Below, in pieces: positions 25,414 to 34,634 of a DNA stretch of 64,000 nucleotides. The position numbers were made by a program, and so were the translations under genes. The DNA is from Desulfatibacillum alkenivorans DSM 16219. Its GTDB lineage: Bacteria > Desulfobacterota > Desulfobacteria > Desulfobacterales > Desulfatibacillaceae. A model generated the notes under the pieces. It was not told the origin of the DNA. It worked only from the letters and a program-made list of their open reading frames with translations, and made no database searches. Each line of letters starts with the position of its first letter. Positions within the stretch are counted from its first letter, which is position 1. Location: the NCBI RefSeq assembly GCF_900142135.1, contig NZ_FQZU01000002.1:1-64000 (forward strand), in the 5' to 3' direction.

Positions 25414-27072
25414 TTAGAGGGTTGCGATGTCGGCGTTTAGCAGAAAAAAGAGGAGCAGGATAATCAAGGGAAGAACCAAAACCCCGACATATATCAAAGC
25501 GCCTTTTACCAGTTCCAATTGGGTGGGTTTGGGCGCCCCAAGCAATTTGATCAGGGTATTGGCAAGCCGCAGCCTTTGGGCGTATGGCCCGTTTCCAACA
25601 GCATCGTCTTTCAGCGTCTTGAAGACGACCTTTTTGGTAATGGCTTCTCCCGCCATGGGGGGCAGGGCCGCCATGGCTTTTTTAGCTAATGAGCCTTCAC
25701 GCCATTTGGATTTGACCCCAAAAGTAAAGATTACTGCAATGAACGGCAAAATAGGCTCCGACAATAACAAGCCGCAGCTTGCCAAAATGAAAATGCTTCC
25801 CAGGAAGAAAAAAAACTGGGCTCTGGGAAAACGGTCGAAAAACAAAGCATCCAGAATTTTTCCTCCGTCAAAAGGAGTGATAGGCAACAGGTTCAGATAG
25901 TTGATGACTAAAAACATCGCTCCCAGCATGAGCATAAAATCATTGTGCGTATGGAAAAATAAGAGCATGCAGGTTGCGCCCAGAATCAGTCCGGGCGCCG
26001 GGCCGCCCAGTAAAACCCAAACCCTTTGTAAAATTGTAGCGTCGTCCTTCGCCCCCATTGTGGCCGCGCCCAAAAACGGCACGAAAAACACCTGCCGGTT
26101 CTTATATCCGAACAGGCCCATGGCCAGGTAATGCCCGATCTCGTGTATAAATATGACCAGCAGCAGCAACAACGCGTTTTCAAACGACCATAGCCAGGTA
26201 AAGGCCGCGACAAAGGCGGCGGCGCTTAGGATAAACCGGCCGATTTTTCCCTGGCTTTTGGAAGAGAAAAATTCCTCGGCCCTTTGATGGCGGTCGTACG
26301 CTGCGATTTCCGCCGCCATCAATGCGTTCCCGCTGAACCGGGTTTGCGGCGCCGCAACCTTTTGCGCCTGAGCCATCATGTTTTGCTCGCCCTTAATCAT
26401 TTGCATGCTTAAGGCCCAGGCCTTGGAAAAAGTGAGCCTCCATTGAAAAGGCTCGTCCGCATGGATCAGGTCTCCCCTTGCTTCCATGTCGGGGATGGTC
26501 TCCGAACCAAAACGCCTTTCCATCTCCAGGTAGTTTTCAAGGCTCGCAGGCAGAGGCCTGGACTCCTTGGCCTCGCAGGATTGCTGGTGGGCCTCCCACT
26601 GCTTGATATAATCGCCTACGCCGTGATCCTCCAGCTTGAACCAGTCGGGATAGGCCGGGATGGACTGGGATATTCCGTCTACGGTGGAGAGAACCGTCCC
26701 GTCGTCAAAGAGGGTCTGGAAGTGGACCTCAAAGGGAACCTGGCCGTTGGGAATGGTCGGGGGCAGGACTATGGCGAACGCCCTGGCTTGCTTATGGGCG
26801 AATGCCATGACCTGTTTGGGCGGTTCGCTTGTCCACAAGGGGGTGACGATGGAACTGCAGCAATACTCAAAGCCCAGGGCTTCCATGGCGCGTTCCGCTT
26901 CCTCAAAGATCGGCCTGAGCGTTGCGGCGCCCTGGCCTCTTTCTAAAAAGGAGACGCCTCCTTTCCTAAACCGGAGGCTTTTCAAACGAAGCCAGACCCT
27001 CACGCGCGGCAAAAGCATGACGGCGAAAAACAGGAATACGGCGGGGACGATGAATTCAGCGCTATTCAGCAT
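25414..27072 (-). CDS. M50 family (site-2-type) zinc metalloprotease with long N-terminal domain
   Basis: The product has 552 residues. The membrane core contains the zinc site HEIGH (310-314) at the end of a hydrophobic helix and the third-ligand segment NLLPITPFDGG (394-404), the standard pair for intramembrane S2P proteases. Further helices follow, with one more at the C-terminus. The first 20 residues are a membrane helix, and residues ~30-275 form a soluble domain that I do not recognise in place of the PDZ domain found in RseP. The target is unknown. A strong terminator of the upstream metK stands just before the start, so it has its own promoter. Confidence 0.85.
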   Translation of the reverse strand: MLNSAEFIVPAVFLFFAVMLLPRVRVWLRLKSLRFRKGGVSFLERGQGAATLRPIFEEAERAMEALGFEYCCSSIVTPLWTSEPPKQVMAFAHKQARAFAIVLPPTIPNGQVPFEVHFQTLFDDGTVLSTVDGISQSIPAYPDWFKLEDHGVGDYIKQWEAHQQSCEAKESRPLPASLENYLEMERRFGSETIPDMEARGDLIHADEPFQWRLTFSKAWALSMQMIKGEQNMMAQAQKVAAPQTRFSGNALMAAEIAAYDRHQRAEEFFSSKSQGKIGRFILSAAAFVAAFTWLWSFENALLLLLVIFIHEIGHYLAMGLFGYKNRQVFFVPFLGAATMGAKDDATILQRVWVLLGGPAPGLILGATCMLLFFHTHNDFMLMLGAMFLVINYLNLLPITPFDGGKILDALFFDRFPRAQFFFFLGSIFILASCGLLLSEPILPFIAVIFTFGVKSKWREGSLAKKAMAALPPMAGEAITKKVVFKTLKDDAVGNGPYAQRLRLANTLIKLLGAPKPTQLELVKGALIYVGVLVLPLIILLLFFLLNADIATL

Positions 27073-27088
27073 GGGAACCCTGCTAACA

Positions 27089-27128
27089 GAAAAAGCCGCC
27101 TGCCCGTGATTGCGGGACAGGCGGCTTT
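27089..27128 (-). terminator. Intrinsic terminator downstream of metK
   Basis: On the minus strand AAAGCCGCCTGTCCCG pairs with CGGGCAGGCGGCTTT around a six-base loop (one wobble) and runs into TTTTT. It begins about 60 bases past the metK stop and ends just before the M50 protease gene. Confidence 0.85.
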
Positions 27129-27188
27129 GTTTAACTGCTGCGATATTACAGGCGCGCGCGATCGGACCGGCTCGCCCGGGTCTTCTTT

Positions 27189-28358
27189 CTATAATCCGGC
27201 TTTGGCGCGGATTTCGTCGGCCTTGTTGGTCGCTTCCCAGGTAAAATCGCTGTCTTCGCGGCCGAAATGGCCATAGGCGGCGGTTTTGCGATAAATGGGC
27301 CTGAGCAGGTCCAGGTACTCGATGATGGCCCTGGGGCGCAGGTCAAAGACGTCCAGGATGATTTCCCGGATTGTATCCTTGGGAACCACGCCCGTGCCCA
27401 TGGGGTCCACCATGACGGAGACGGGCTGAGGCACGCCGATGGCGTAGGCCACCTGGACCTCGCACTTTTTGGCCAGGCCCGCGGCCACGATGTTCTTGGC
27501 GATATGGCGGCCCATGTAGGAAGCGCTCCGGTCCACCTTGGAGGGGTCCTTGCCCGAGAAGCATCCGCCGCCGTGGCTGCCTTGGCCGCCGTAGGTGTCC
27601 ACGATGATCTTCCGGCCGGTGAGGCCGCAGTCGCCCATGGGGCCGCCGATGACGAACCGGCCGGTGGCGTTGATGAAGTACCGGGTGTCGCCGTCTATCA
27701 TTTCAGCGGGAATCACCTTTTTGATGACTTCTTCAATGATCGCTTCCTGAAGTTGGGAGGTGGTCACGTCCGGCTTGTGCTGGGCCGCGATGACGATGGT
27801 GTCCACCCGCTTGGGCTGGCCGTCCACGTATTCGATAGTCACCTGGCTTTTTCCGTCGGGACGGAGAAAGTCCAGGGCGCCGTTTTTCCTCACCTTGGCA
27901 AGGCGCTTGGTCAGTTTATGGGCGTAGGTGATGGGCATGGGCATAAGCTCCGGGGTCTCGTCCGTGGCATAGCCGAACATCAGTCCCTGGTCGCCGGCGC
28001 CCTGCTCCTTGAACTGCGCGGTCTGCTCATCCACGCCCAGGGCGATGTCTTCGGACTGGCGGTCGATGCTGGTGAGCACCGAGCAGGTCTGCCAGTCAAA
28101 GCCCATCTGGGAGGAGTGATAGCCGATTTCCTTGATGGTGTTCCGGACGATGTCCGGGATGTCCACGTAGCAGCTTGTGGTGATTTCCCCGGCGATAAAC
28201 GCCAGGCCCGTGGTCACCAGGGTTTCGCATGCCACCCGGCAGTTTTTGTCCTGGGCCATAATGGCGTCCAGGATGTTGTCGGAAATGGCGTCCGCCACTT
28301 TGTCAGGATGTCCTTCGGTCACGGATTCCGAGGTGAAGAAAAATTTGTTGTCGCTCAT
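27189..28358 (-). CDS. metK: S-adenosylmethionine synthetase
   Basis: This 389-residue enzyme makes SAM from ATP and methionine. The expected signatures are present: [12 protein letters not shown] near the start (ATP/Mg site), [16 protein letters not shown] in the middle and [19 protein letters not shown] in the last third. Length is normal. It stands downstream of panC in the same direction with a 75-base gap, and a strong terminator follows. I found no SAM riboswitch in the short leader. Confidence 0.97.
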   Translation of the reverse strand: MSDNKFFFTSESVTEGHPDKVADAISDNILDAIMAQDKNCRVACETLVTTGLAFIAGEITTSCYVDIPDIVRNTIKEIGYHSSQMGFDWQTCSVLTSIDRQSEDIALGVDEQTAQFKEQGAGDQGLMFGYATDETPELMPMPITYAHKLTKRLAKVRKNGALDFLRPDGKSQVTIEYVDGQPKRVDTIVIAAQHKPDVTTSQLQEAIIEEVIKKVIPAEMIDGDTRYFINATGRFVIGGPMGDCGLTGRKIIVDTYGGQGSHGGGCFSGKDPSKVDRSASYMGRHIAKNIVAAGLAKKCEVQVAYAIGVPQPVSVMVDPMGTGVVPKDTIREIILDVFDLRPRAIIEYLDLLRPIYRKTAAYGHFGREDSDFTWEATNKADEIRAKAGL

Positions 28359-28433
28359 AAAACGGCTCCCTTCTGTGTTATTTAGACCCTCTCCGTTTGG
28401 AAAAGCGTACTTATGTTTAAAAAGAATAAGGAA

Positions 28434-29279
28434 CTAGGGTTCAAGCACTTTATTGTCTATAAGCCGGGTTGCGCCGATCTTGACCGCCAGGGCCATGAGG
28501 GCCGGCCCGGCAATGGCTTCCACGTCGTCCAGGGTCGCGGGATCGCACAACTTTGCATAGTCGATTTCAGCGCCCGGAACGGCCAGAATTGTTTCCGAGG
28601 CTTTTTCAAGAATGGCCGCCGCGCTTTTTTCCCCCGCCGAGACCATCTCCTGGGCTTGGTTGAGAGATTTGTATAAGGCCGCGGCGTCTTTTCTTTGTTC
28701 GGGCGTCAAGTAGGCGTTCCTGGAGCTCATGGCCAGCCCGTCCGGTTCGCGGACCGTGGGGCCGCCTATGATCTCTATGCCGAAGTCCAGGTCCTTGACC
28801 ATCTGGCGGATGACCGCAAGCTGCTGAAAGTCTTTTTCACCGAAAATCGCCGTATGGGGCCGAACAATGTTGAACAGCTTGGTCACCACGGTGGCGACCC
28901 CGCGAAAATGCACGGGCCGGGACAGGCCGCATAAATGATAGGGCAGCTTTTCCAGAGCCACGTAGGTTTGGTAATTGGGGCCGTACATCATTTCGTTATT
29001 GGGCATGAATATGGCGTCCACCCCGGCTTCCCGGGCGACCTTTTGGTCCCGCTCCTCGTCCCTGGGGTAGGCGTCCAGGTCTTCGTTGGGGCCGAACTGG
29101 GTGGGATTCACAAAAATGCTAAGTACAAGATAATCGCAGAGGCTTCTCCCTTTTTTTAACAAGGACAAGTGCCCCTCATGCAAATAGCCCATGGTGGGGA
29201 CAAAGGCTATGGTCTTTCCTTCCAGCCTGACAGCTTCGCTACGGGCGGCCATGGCCGCTTTGTCCGAAATGATTTCCAA
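28434..29279 (-). CDS. panC: Pantothenate synthetase (pantoate--beta-alanine ligase)
   Basis: This is a 281-residue class I-like nucleotidyltransferase-fold ligase that joins pantoate and beta-alanine with ATP in coenzyme A biosynthesis. PTMGYLHEGHLSL (28-40) holds the HxGH-type signature as HEGH. SIFVNPTQFGPNEDL, FGEKDFQQL and a late SSRNAYL segment complete the active site. The Lys/Ser KMS-like loop is the SSRN segment. panB and panD are not in the window. It lies upstream of metK. Confidence 0.95.
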   Translation of the reverse strand: MEIISDKAAMAARSEAVRLEGKTIAFVPTMGYLHEGHLSLLKKGRSLCDYLVLSIFVNPTQFGPNEDLDAYPRDEERDQKVAREAGVDAIFMPNNEMMYGPNYQTYVALEKLPYHLCGLSRPVHFRGVATVVTKLFNIVRPHTAIFGEKDFQQLAVIRQMVKDLDFGIEIIGGPTVREPDGLAMSSRNAYLTPEQRKDAAALYKSLNQAQEMVSAGEKSAAAILEKASETILAVPGAEIDYAKLCDPATLDDVEAIAGPALMALAVKIGATRLIDNKVLEP

Positions 29280-29546
29280 AGGACTCCTCCAAAAAAAATG
29301 AGGTTGCTAAGAAAAAAATACGCTATGGCATTGCAGGCTAAAAGTCAACAAGCCCTCCGGGGCGGGGCGTAAAAGAAATGTCACAAACCAGCGGCGCCTC
29401 CGGGGCCTGAAAAGGAGCCTGGGCGGCAGTCTCCCAGTAAACCTTGCCTTTTTTCTCTGATAAAGCTATTTGTCTGATTCCGTCAAGGACTATTCCCAAG
29501 TTTTAGCTCGAATTCAAACACCCACGATACCCTAAAACGAGGCGCC

Positions 29547-31433
29547 GTGAAAACCTTTGGCTTCACCAACCAGGGTGGTCTTTCAAAATATACGGTCCCA
29601 GCCCTGGTTTTCACGCTTCTGGCGGTCCACTTTCTGCTCGGGGCGTCCTCCGCAATACGTAAAAGTAACACCTATGACGAAATTGTCCACATTACCGCCG
29701 GATTCTCCAACTGGACCCAACAGGATCACCGGGTCGACCCGGTGAGCGGCGCCCTGCCCAAGCGCCTTGCCGCCTTGCCTCTGCTATTCATGGACCTGAC
29801 GCCGCCAGATCCCCGGTCCTCCGATGTGTTCACGGATTTTTTGTACAACCCGGCTAATCCCGCCGATCAAATGCTCTTTCGAGCCCGGCTCATGATCCTG
29901 CTGCTTTCCGTGTGTTTGGGCGGTGCGGTGTTTTTGTGGTCCCGGAATCTGTTCGGCCTCAAAGCGGGATTATTTTCCCTGGCGCTGTATTGTTTTTCCC
30001 CCACCATGTTGGCTCACGCCCGGCTGGCGACCTCGGACCTGGCTGCAGCCCTGTTCTTCATGCTGAGCCTGGGGGCTCTGCAAAAGCTCCTGAACCGCCC
30101 GGGGCTTGGGTCCTCCCTATTGGCCGGGCTGGCTTTGGGAGGCCTCATGACTTCCAAGCTGTCCTTTTTGATCATATTCCCGGTCGCCGCGTTGCTGGCC
30201 GTGATGCATTGGGCCGGGGGAGGGGGCCGCAAAGGGGATCTTTTGAAATTGATGGCCTATACGGCCGGCGCTCTGACCCTGACGGTCTTTACGGTATGGG
30301 CGTTATACGGATTCCGCTTTTACGCCGCGCCGGAAGGCGGCCTTTCCCTGGCCGCCGGCCCTTCGGTTTCCGGAATATGGGCTTTGTTGATCAAAAGCAG
30401 GATTCTGCCCGAATCTTTTATCATGGGCCTGTGGGACGTCCTCCATAAGTTATCCCTGCGCGACGGGTTCATGAACGGCGCCTATTCCATCAATGGTTGG
30501 GCGTTGTTTTTCCCCTTTTGCATAGCCGTAAAAACCCCTGAGCCCGTAATCCTGGCAGCGATCCTGACGGCCGGCGTGCTTTTTGTGCATCGGGGGGATT
30601 CCGCAGCCATCCAAACCCGCCCGCTCTGCGTTTTTGTATTGGTTTACATGGCCATGGCAATGAGCGTGGGCGTCAACATCGGCCATCGCTATTTGCTGCC
30701 AATATACCCGGCTGTGTTCATATTGGCGGGCGCTCTGATCCATTATTGGGGGGATCGGCCATGGCTCCGCATCGCCGCCCTTGCCTGCCTGATTATCCTT
30801 GTTGCCCAGTCCTTATGGATTTGGCCCCATTACCTCTCTTATTTCAACTGGATTTCAGGCGGACCCGGGCGGGGCTATGAACGCCTTGTGGACAGCTCCC
30901 TGGATTGGGGCCAGGACCTTCCGGCCCTGAAGGAGTGGCAGGATAATAGGGCGGACGACCTTCCGGTTTATCTTTCCTACTTCGGCACCGCACTGCCAGG
31001 GCATTTCGGGGTTCGCGCCGAAAAAATCGCTCCCATGACCCTGGACGAGCCGGGAATTCCGGCTTTGAAGCCAGGCTGGTATTGCATCAGTGCGACCTAT
31101 TTGCGGCAAGTGTACACCGGCGCGTTGGGGCCGTACAACCAGCCTTTTGAAGCCAAATATCAGGATTTAACCCGAATGGTTCAGGATCTGGGCTTGGGGA
31201 AAATTGGCAATCCAAACCCGGCGCAGGCGGAAATCATCGCCAGGTTCCGGCGCGCCCGCTTCGCAAGACTTTGCCATGTCCTGGGCCAGCGACGCCCCGA
31301 CGCCATGGCCGCGTACTCCATTTGCATATACAAGGTGGATCAAGACGAGTTGCATAGAGCGTTATTTGAGCCCATGGACGGGCTGCCCAAAACCCGTATG
31401 GTCAAAGGAGCGGGAGACTATACCTTGTTCTAA
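29547..31433 (+). CDS. GT39/PMT-like multi-span membrane glycosyltransferase
   Basis: This 628-residue protein has about ten membrane segments. The first extracytoplasmic loop contains TYDEIVHITAG, where the acidic DE resembles the catalytic pair of the GT-C fold (dolichyl-/undecaprenyl-phosphate sugar transferases). A large C-terminal periplasmic domain (from about residue 440) follows. Such proteins transfer a sugar from a lipid phosphate to protein or lipid A-like acceptors. The start is GTG 29547, preceded by ACGAGGCG. The substrate is unknown. It converges with the SGNH hydrolase gene five bases away. Confidence 0.65.
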   Translation: MKTFGFTNQGGLSKYTVPALVFTLLAVHFLLGASSAIRKSNTYDEIVHITAGFSNWTQQDHRVDPVSGALPKRLAALPLLFMDLTPPDPRSSDVFTDFLYNPANPADQMLFRARLMILLLSVCLGGAVFLWSRNLFGLKAGLFSLALYCFSPTMLAHARLATSDLAAALFFMLSLGALQKLLNRPGLGSSLLAGLALGGLMTSKLSFLIIFPVAALLAVMHWAGGGGRKGDLLKLMAYTAGALTLTVFTVWALYGFRFYAAPEGGLSLAAGPSVSGIWALLIKSRILPESFIMGLWDVLHKLSLRDGFMNGAYSINGWALFFPFCIAVKTPEPVILAAILTAGVLFVHRGDSAAIQTRPLCVFVLVYMAMAMSVGVNIGHRYLLPIYPAVFILAGALIHYWGDRPWLRIAALACLIILVAQSLWIWPHYLSYFNWISGGPGRGYERLVDSSLDWGQDLPALKEWQDNRADDLPVYLSYFGTALPGHFGVRAEKIAPMTLDEPGIPALKPGWYCISATYLRQVYTGALGPYNQPFEAKYQDLTRMVQDLGLGKIGNPNPAQAEIIARFRRARFARLCHVLGQRRPDAMAAYSICIYKVDQDELHRALFEPMDGLPKTRMVKGAGDYTLF

Positions 31434-31438
31434 ATGCC

Positions 31439-32470
31439 TCAAAGAAGGCTCTGTACAGAAAACCAATCCCTTATGCATTCCGCAAACAAGGCGTAGCCCC
31501 TGGCGTTGGGGTGGAAGTCTTTCTCCCAATACAGCGATGCGGGAGGCGTCTCCGCAACGTCAACGCGTTTTTTTAGACAGGGCAATATGTCGCATACGGG
31601 AACGCCGTTTTGATTTATCTGTGCGCCCAATGCGTCCAGGTTTTGAGCGTATTGACCAGCTTGCAATTCGTGCAAATGAGGCTGTAAAACCACGGCCAGC
31701 TTAAATCCTTTTTCGCATCCGGCCGCGTCCATTTCCCGCACCAGAGCAGTAACTTTTTGCCTGGCTTCTTCATTGGCCTTCATGTGTTCCCGGGGCGATA
31801 AAAGCAGCCAGTCCCAGCTGAAAACCCGCATGGCCAGCAGCCGCGCCAACCTGCTTTGGGCGAACAAGGGCTCCCAGGCCGGAGCCTCTTTGTAAAATAC
31901 CTTATTATGCGGCAAAAAACGTTCTTCGCCGCCCCGGGCCATGACGTCCGTGACGTCAAAGGAGTTGAGGGCCAGGATGACCAAATCCGGAGTAAACCGC
32001 ATCAAACGTTCTTCCAACAGGCGGCGGCTATAAAAAGGATCGCTGCCCGCTGCCCCGCCCATGATGACTTCTACAGACGCCTCGGCGCCGGAGTTCAGGG
32101 ATTGCTCAAGAACTTTGGGCCAGGATTCGTCCAATAGGGCGCCTTGCCCTTCCGTGAAAGAGTCTCCCAGGACGATGATGCGCAGGGCCCCCGGCGGTTT
32201 TGCCGCCGCATGGTCCTTGTCCCGTATTCCCAGGGAATTGGTTTTAAGGGGAAAGTTGAACTCCGGCTGGGCGTACGCCATGTGGGCGTTGGCCGGCCTG
32301 ACCATGAGCTGCGAGGCGCATCTCACTGCATAAGGGGAGACGTATTCGCCCCCGTTACGCTCCTCCCAGGTTGCGTAAGCGCCCAATGCGCGCAGCTCAA
32401 GCTCCGCCAGGATGATCAGCGCCAGGCTTGCAACAAGGAAAACAAGAAGCGTTTTGGTTGATTTTTTCAT
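31439..32470 (-). CDS. SGNH/GDSL hydrolase family protein, membrane-anchored or exported
   Basis: The product has 343 residues. An N-terminal hydrophobic helix (residues 8-22) serves as anchor or signal. Block I is LGDSFTEG (101-108) with the nucleophile S104; a GGAAGSDP segment gives the oxyanion Gly, LALNSFD the Asn, and DFHPNARGY (318-326) the Asp-His pair with H320. This is the complete SGNH set, typical of esterases or acetyl-transfer partners acting on extracellular polysaccharide. Its neighbour is the GT-C glycosyltransferase, transcribed toward it, so a link to cell-surface glycans is reasonable but unproven. Confidence 0.8.
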   Translation of the reverse strand: MKKSTKTLLVFLVASLALIILAELELRALGAYATWEERNGGEYVSPYAVRCASQLMVRPANAHMAYAQPEFNFPLKTNSLGIRDKDHAAAKPPGALRIIVLGDSFTEGQGALLDESWPKVLEQSLNSGAEASVEVIMGGAAGSDPFYSRRLLEERLMRFTPDLVILALNSFDVTDVMARGGEERFLPHNKVFYKEAPAWEPLFAQSRLARLLAMRVFSWDWLLLSPREHMKANEEARQKVTALVREMDAAGCEKGFKLAVVLQPHLHELQAGQYAQNLDALGAQINQNGVPVCDILPCLKKRVDVAETPPASLYWEKDFHPNARGYALFAECIRDWFSVQSLL

Positions 32471-32658
32471 AGGTTTAAGGCAAGATGATCGAAATTATCC
32501 AAGCAGTTAGTACCATGGCGTCGACGCTAAATCAATTAAACTCACTTGATTTGGAGTCGGTTGGTCCGGTTTTCTTTGAGGGGGTCTCGCAGAAACCAAT
32601 TTTACGGGCATGCGCGGCGGAACGGCTATTGCGGCGCTTCATGCCAGGGAGCATTTTC

Positions 32659-33333
32659 ATGAATATTCTGGACGCAGTGCGAGCAAGGAAAAGCATCAGG
32701 AACTTTTTGCCGGATCCGGTCCCCAAAGACCTGCTGTCAGGCATTCTTGAAGACGCCTGCCGGGCGCCTTCCGCAAACAACACCCAGCCCTGGGAGTGTT
32801 TTATGCTGGGCGGAAACGTTTTGGAAGAGGTCCGCCAAACCAATCTGGAGCAACTGCGGGCCGGAGTTTTTCCGGAACCGGAAAGCGTCCTGATTGACTG
32901 GCCGAAGGACTCGGTCTATCGCACCCGCCAAGTGGATCTTGCCATAGAGCTTTTCCGCCTTATGGACATTCAGCGGGACGATCACGAAGGCCGGGCCAAA
33001 TGGATGGAAAGGGGCTTCGGCTACTTCAACGCTCCCGCCGCGTTGATCGTCGTCGCCGACAAATGCCTGCCCGAAACCGGCCCTCTGCTGGATATCGGCT
33101 GCTTTTTGCAGACCTTCTGCCTGCTTTGCACGGCCAACGGCCTGGGCACCTGCATTGAGGACCAAGGCGTCATGTACTCCAAAACCCTGCGCCAAATCGT
33201 AGGCATCCCCGACGAAAAACGAATCATCATGGCCGTGGCCGTGGGATATCCGGACTGGGATTTTCCCGCCAACGCCATCAAGTCCTCCCGGGTTTCGGCC
33301 AACGACCTCACCACCTGGGTCGGCTTTGACTGA
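32659..33333 (+). CDS. Nitroreductase family protein
   Basis: This 224-residue flavoprotein of the nitroreductase superfamily carries the FMN-phosphate contact ARKSIRNF (9-16) and the SANNTQPW segment (38-45), followed by the C-terminal FMN loop region AVAVGYPDWDFPAN. It probably reduces a quinone, nitro or other small substrate with NAD(P)H. ATG 32659 follows CAGGGAG. The frame is open upstream to 32485, but that part looks non-coding. A clear terminator follows. Confidence 0.85.
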   Translation: MNILDAVRARKSIRNFLPDPVPKDLLSGILEDACRAPSANNTQPWECFMLGGNVLEEVRQTNLEQLRAGVFPEPESVLIDWPKDSVYRTRQVDLAIELFRLMDIQRDDHEGRAKWMERGFGYFNAPAALIVVADKCLPETGPLLDIGCFLQTFCLLCTANGLGTCIEDQGVMYSKTLRQIVGIPDEKRIIMAVAVGYPDWDFPANAIKSSRVSANDLTTWVGFD

Positions 33334-33381
33334 TTTCTACCCAAGGCCTTAAGAAGCCCATAAAATTCATAGGAAAAAATC

Positions 33382-33421
33382 AATCGGTTTTCCCTTTTTT
33401 GAGGGAAAGCCGATTTTTTTT
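33382..33421 (+). terminator. Intrinsic terminator of the nitroreductase gene
   Basis: AATCGGTTTTCCCT pairs with AGGGAAAGCCGATT (one G-T wobble) and ends in eight T residues. It begins about 50 bases after the stop codon. Confidence 0.9.
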
Positions 33422-33740
33422 GCCGGCTCCCCACAAATATTATCATTCATATCTCCAGCATATCTTTAACATATTCAGAAACTTCCACGGATTAATTCCT
33501 TTTGGTATTGATAACATGCTGCAAATACAGGGCTAATTTTGAAGCGCCCCGTCTTGTGGAATTCCCTAAAGATTTCTCTCTCCTGTTCCGATGTCCTTAA
33601 AAAGCAGTGATTTTTTGGGGCGCAACCCCACGGTTTCAACGCACTAAACTTGGCAATTGAGGCTCTTTGACAAATGGCCCGGATCAACGAACCGGGAGCG
33701 CTTTTTCCTGAGTAGCGCCATCATGCACAATCGTCTCTTT
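33422..33740. other. Promoter-side intergenic region upstream of tandem riboswitches
   Basis: There are 320 bases without a gene I can support. The open frame 33475-33687 on the minus strand has no ribosome site and no recognised product. A TTGACA-like hexamer occurs near 33667 (TTTGACAAAT) and a small CCCGG/CCGGG hairpin near 33678, so the transcript carrying the GEMM aptamers probably starts between here and 33740. Confidence 0.45.
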
Positions 33741-33813
33741 TTGCCAAACCTGCCGCAAGGCAGGGACGGAAAGCTCCGGGTCCCTCAGCAGGGGGACGGC
33801 CGAGCCGCCGGCG
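33741..33813 (+). promoter_or_regulatory. GEMM-I cyclic-dinucleotide riboswitch, first of tandem pair
   Basis: The GEMM-I core is present: GCCAAACC, then the P1b hairpin CCTGCC-GCAA-GGCAGG closed by a GNRA tetraloop, then GGGACGGAAAGCTCCGGGTCCC, then the 3' strand GACGGCCGAGCCGCC in place of the usual TAGCCGGGTTACC. It is the more diverged copy. GEMM-I RNAs bind c-di-GMP, and a subgroup common in delta-proteobacteria binds 3',3'-cGAMP; I cannot decide which by eye. The second aptamer starts about seven bases later. Confidence 0.7.
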
Positions 33814-33819
33814 GAAAGA

Positions 33820-33895
33820 CAAAGCCAAACCTGCTGCGAGGCAGGGACGGAAAGCCACGGGTCCCATAAACAGACATGCGGATAGCCGGGTTACC
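33820..33895 (+). promoter_or_regulatory. GEMM-I cyclic-dinucleotide riboswitch, second of tandem pair
   Basis: This copy matches the consensus closely: AAAGCCAAACC, the hairpin CCTGCT-GCGA-GGCAGG with a GNRA loop, GGGACGGAAAGCCACGGGTCCC, a variable loop, then GATAGCCGGGTTACC. It ends 27 bases before the start codon of a small exported protein. No T-tract terminator lies between, so control at translation initiation is more likely than at transcription, unless an unseen alternative helix forms. Confidence 0.88.
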
Positions 33896-33922
33896 ATTAG
33901 CATCACTGCTGAAGGAGACATC

Positions 33923-34273
33923 ATGAGAAAACATGTGTTCTGCGCTGTCCTTCTGGTCGGCGCGCTGCTCGCCATTCCGGCTATGGCGGAAAAAATTGAA
34001 CTTACCGACATGGAACTGGCGGAGATATCCGCGCAGGGATGGGGACCTGAGGTAGATATTGCCTCCAGCGTTTACACGGAATCGGTGAGCGATCTTGTCA
34101 GAACCCCCGAACTCTTTACAACCCCCTTTACGCAAGACCAGCACGGCATGGAGTTGACTATCGCGCCAACAACGATAAGCATCGACTCCATCACGGCGGA
34201 CACGGATTTCGGCACATTCATCATAGGGGACTTGAAAATGAACGTGTCGGCGAAAGTGACCGTACTTTACTGA
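33923..34273 (+). CDS. Small exported protein controlled by tandem GEMM riboswitches
   Basis: The product has 116 residues. A signal peptide (MRKHVFCAVLLVGALLAIPAMA) should be cut after residue 22. The mature start EKIELTDMELAEISAQGWG carries an 'LTDxELAEIxAQG' segment, like the N-termini of several small exported or pilus-associated proteins in proteobacteria. The rest is Thr/Ser/Asp-rich with beta-strand character (TIAPTTISIDSITADTD). There is a good ribosome site (AAGGAG). The family is not firmly identified. Regulation by a cyclic dinucleotide and export suggest a surface, adhesion or biofilm role. A terminator follows, so it is monocistronic. Confidence 0.7.
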   Translation: MRKHVFCAVLLVGALLAIPAMAEKIELTDMELAEISAQGWGPEVDIASSVYTESVSDLVRTPELFTTPFTQDQHGMELTIAPTTISIDSITADTDFGTFIIGDLKMNVSAKVTVLY

Positions 34274-34334
34274 AAACTTTTGCTTTGCTTCTTCTTACGG
34301 CATGATGGCGCTACTGAGGAAAAAGGCCAAAATC

Positions 34335-34364
34335 AAGCCTGCGAGGCCCATCGCGGGCTTTTTT
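34335..34364 (+). terminator. Intrinsic terminator after the small exported protein gene
   Basis: AAGCCTGCGA pairs with TCGCGGGCTT (one wobble) around a six-base loop and runs into TTTTTT. It starts 62 bases past the stop codon. Confidence 0.9.
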
Positions 34365-34446
34365 GCGTTTAAGGGGCGTGCAAATCAATCATTGATGAGG
34401 CGACCTGGGGTGATTAAGGCGCTTGCCGTTGGGTTTCGCAAGCTCC

Positions 34447-34608
34447 ACCCAACCTACGTTTTAATTTATAAATTATCAATAAATTGAAAATGTTATTGTA
34501 AAAATTGTAGGTTGGGTAGAGCATTCCTGATTCGGTTTTTTCCGCCAATCGGACTGATACAATGGAAACGAAGTTTGTCCGCCGGAGTCCTTATCGCGAA
34601 ACCCAACA
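34447..34608. repeat. Dispersed inverted repeat, copy 1 (ACCCAACCTA element)
   Basis: ACCCAACCTAC (34447-34457) and its exact complement GTAGGTTGGGT (34507-34517) flank 49 AT-rich bases. A third partial arm AACCCAACA is at 34600-34608. A related element is at 53052-53152 and a single arm at about 63891. Both full copies lie between convergent genes. No coding capacity is visible. This looks like a small MITE-like or REP-type dispersed sequence. Confidence 0.6.
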
Positions 34609-34634
34609 AAAAAGATTAAAACCCCGATTGCTGC

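Noticed and set aside
33666-33696. Sigma-54 promoter upstream of the riboswitches
   Set aside because: TTGGCAATTGAGGC near 33652 has GG and GC too close (10 rather than 12 bases) to be a -24/-12 element.
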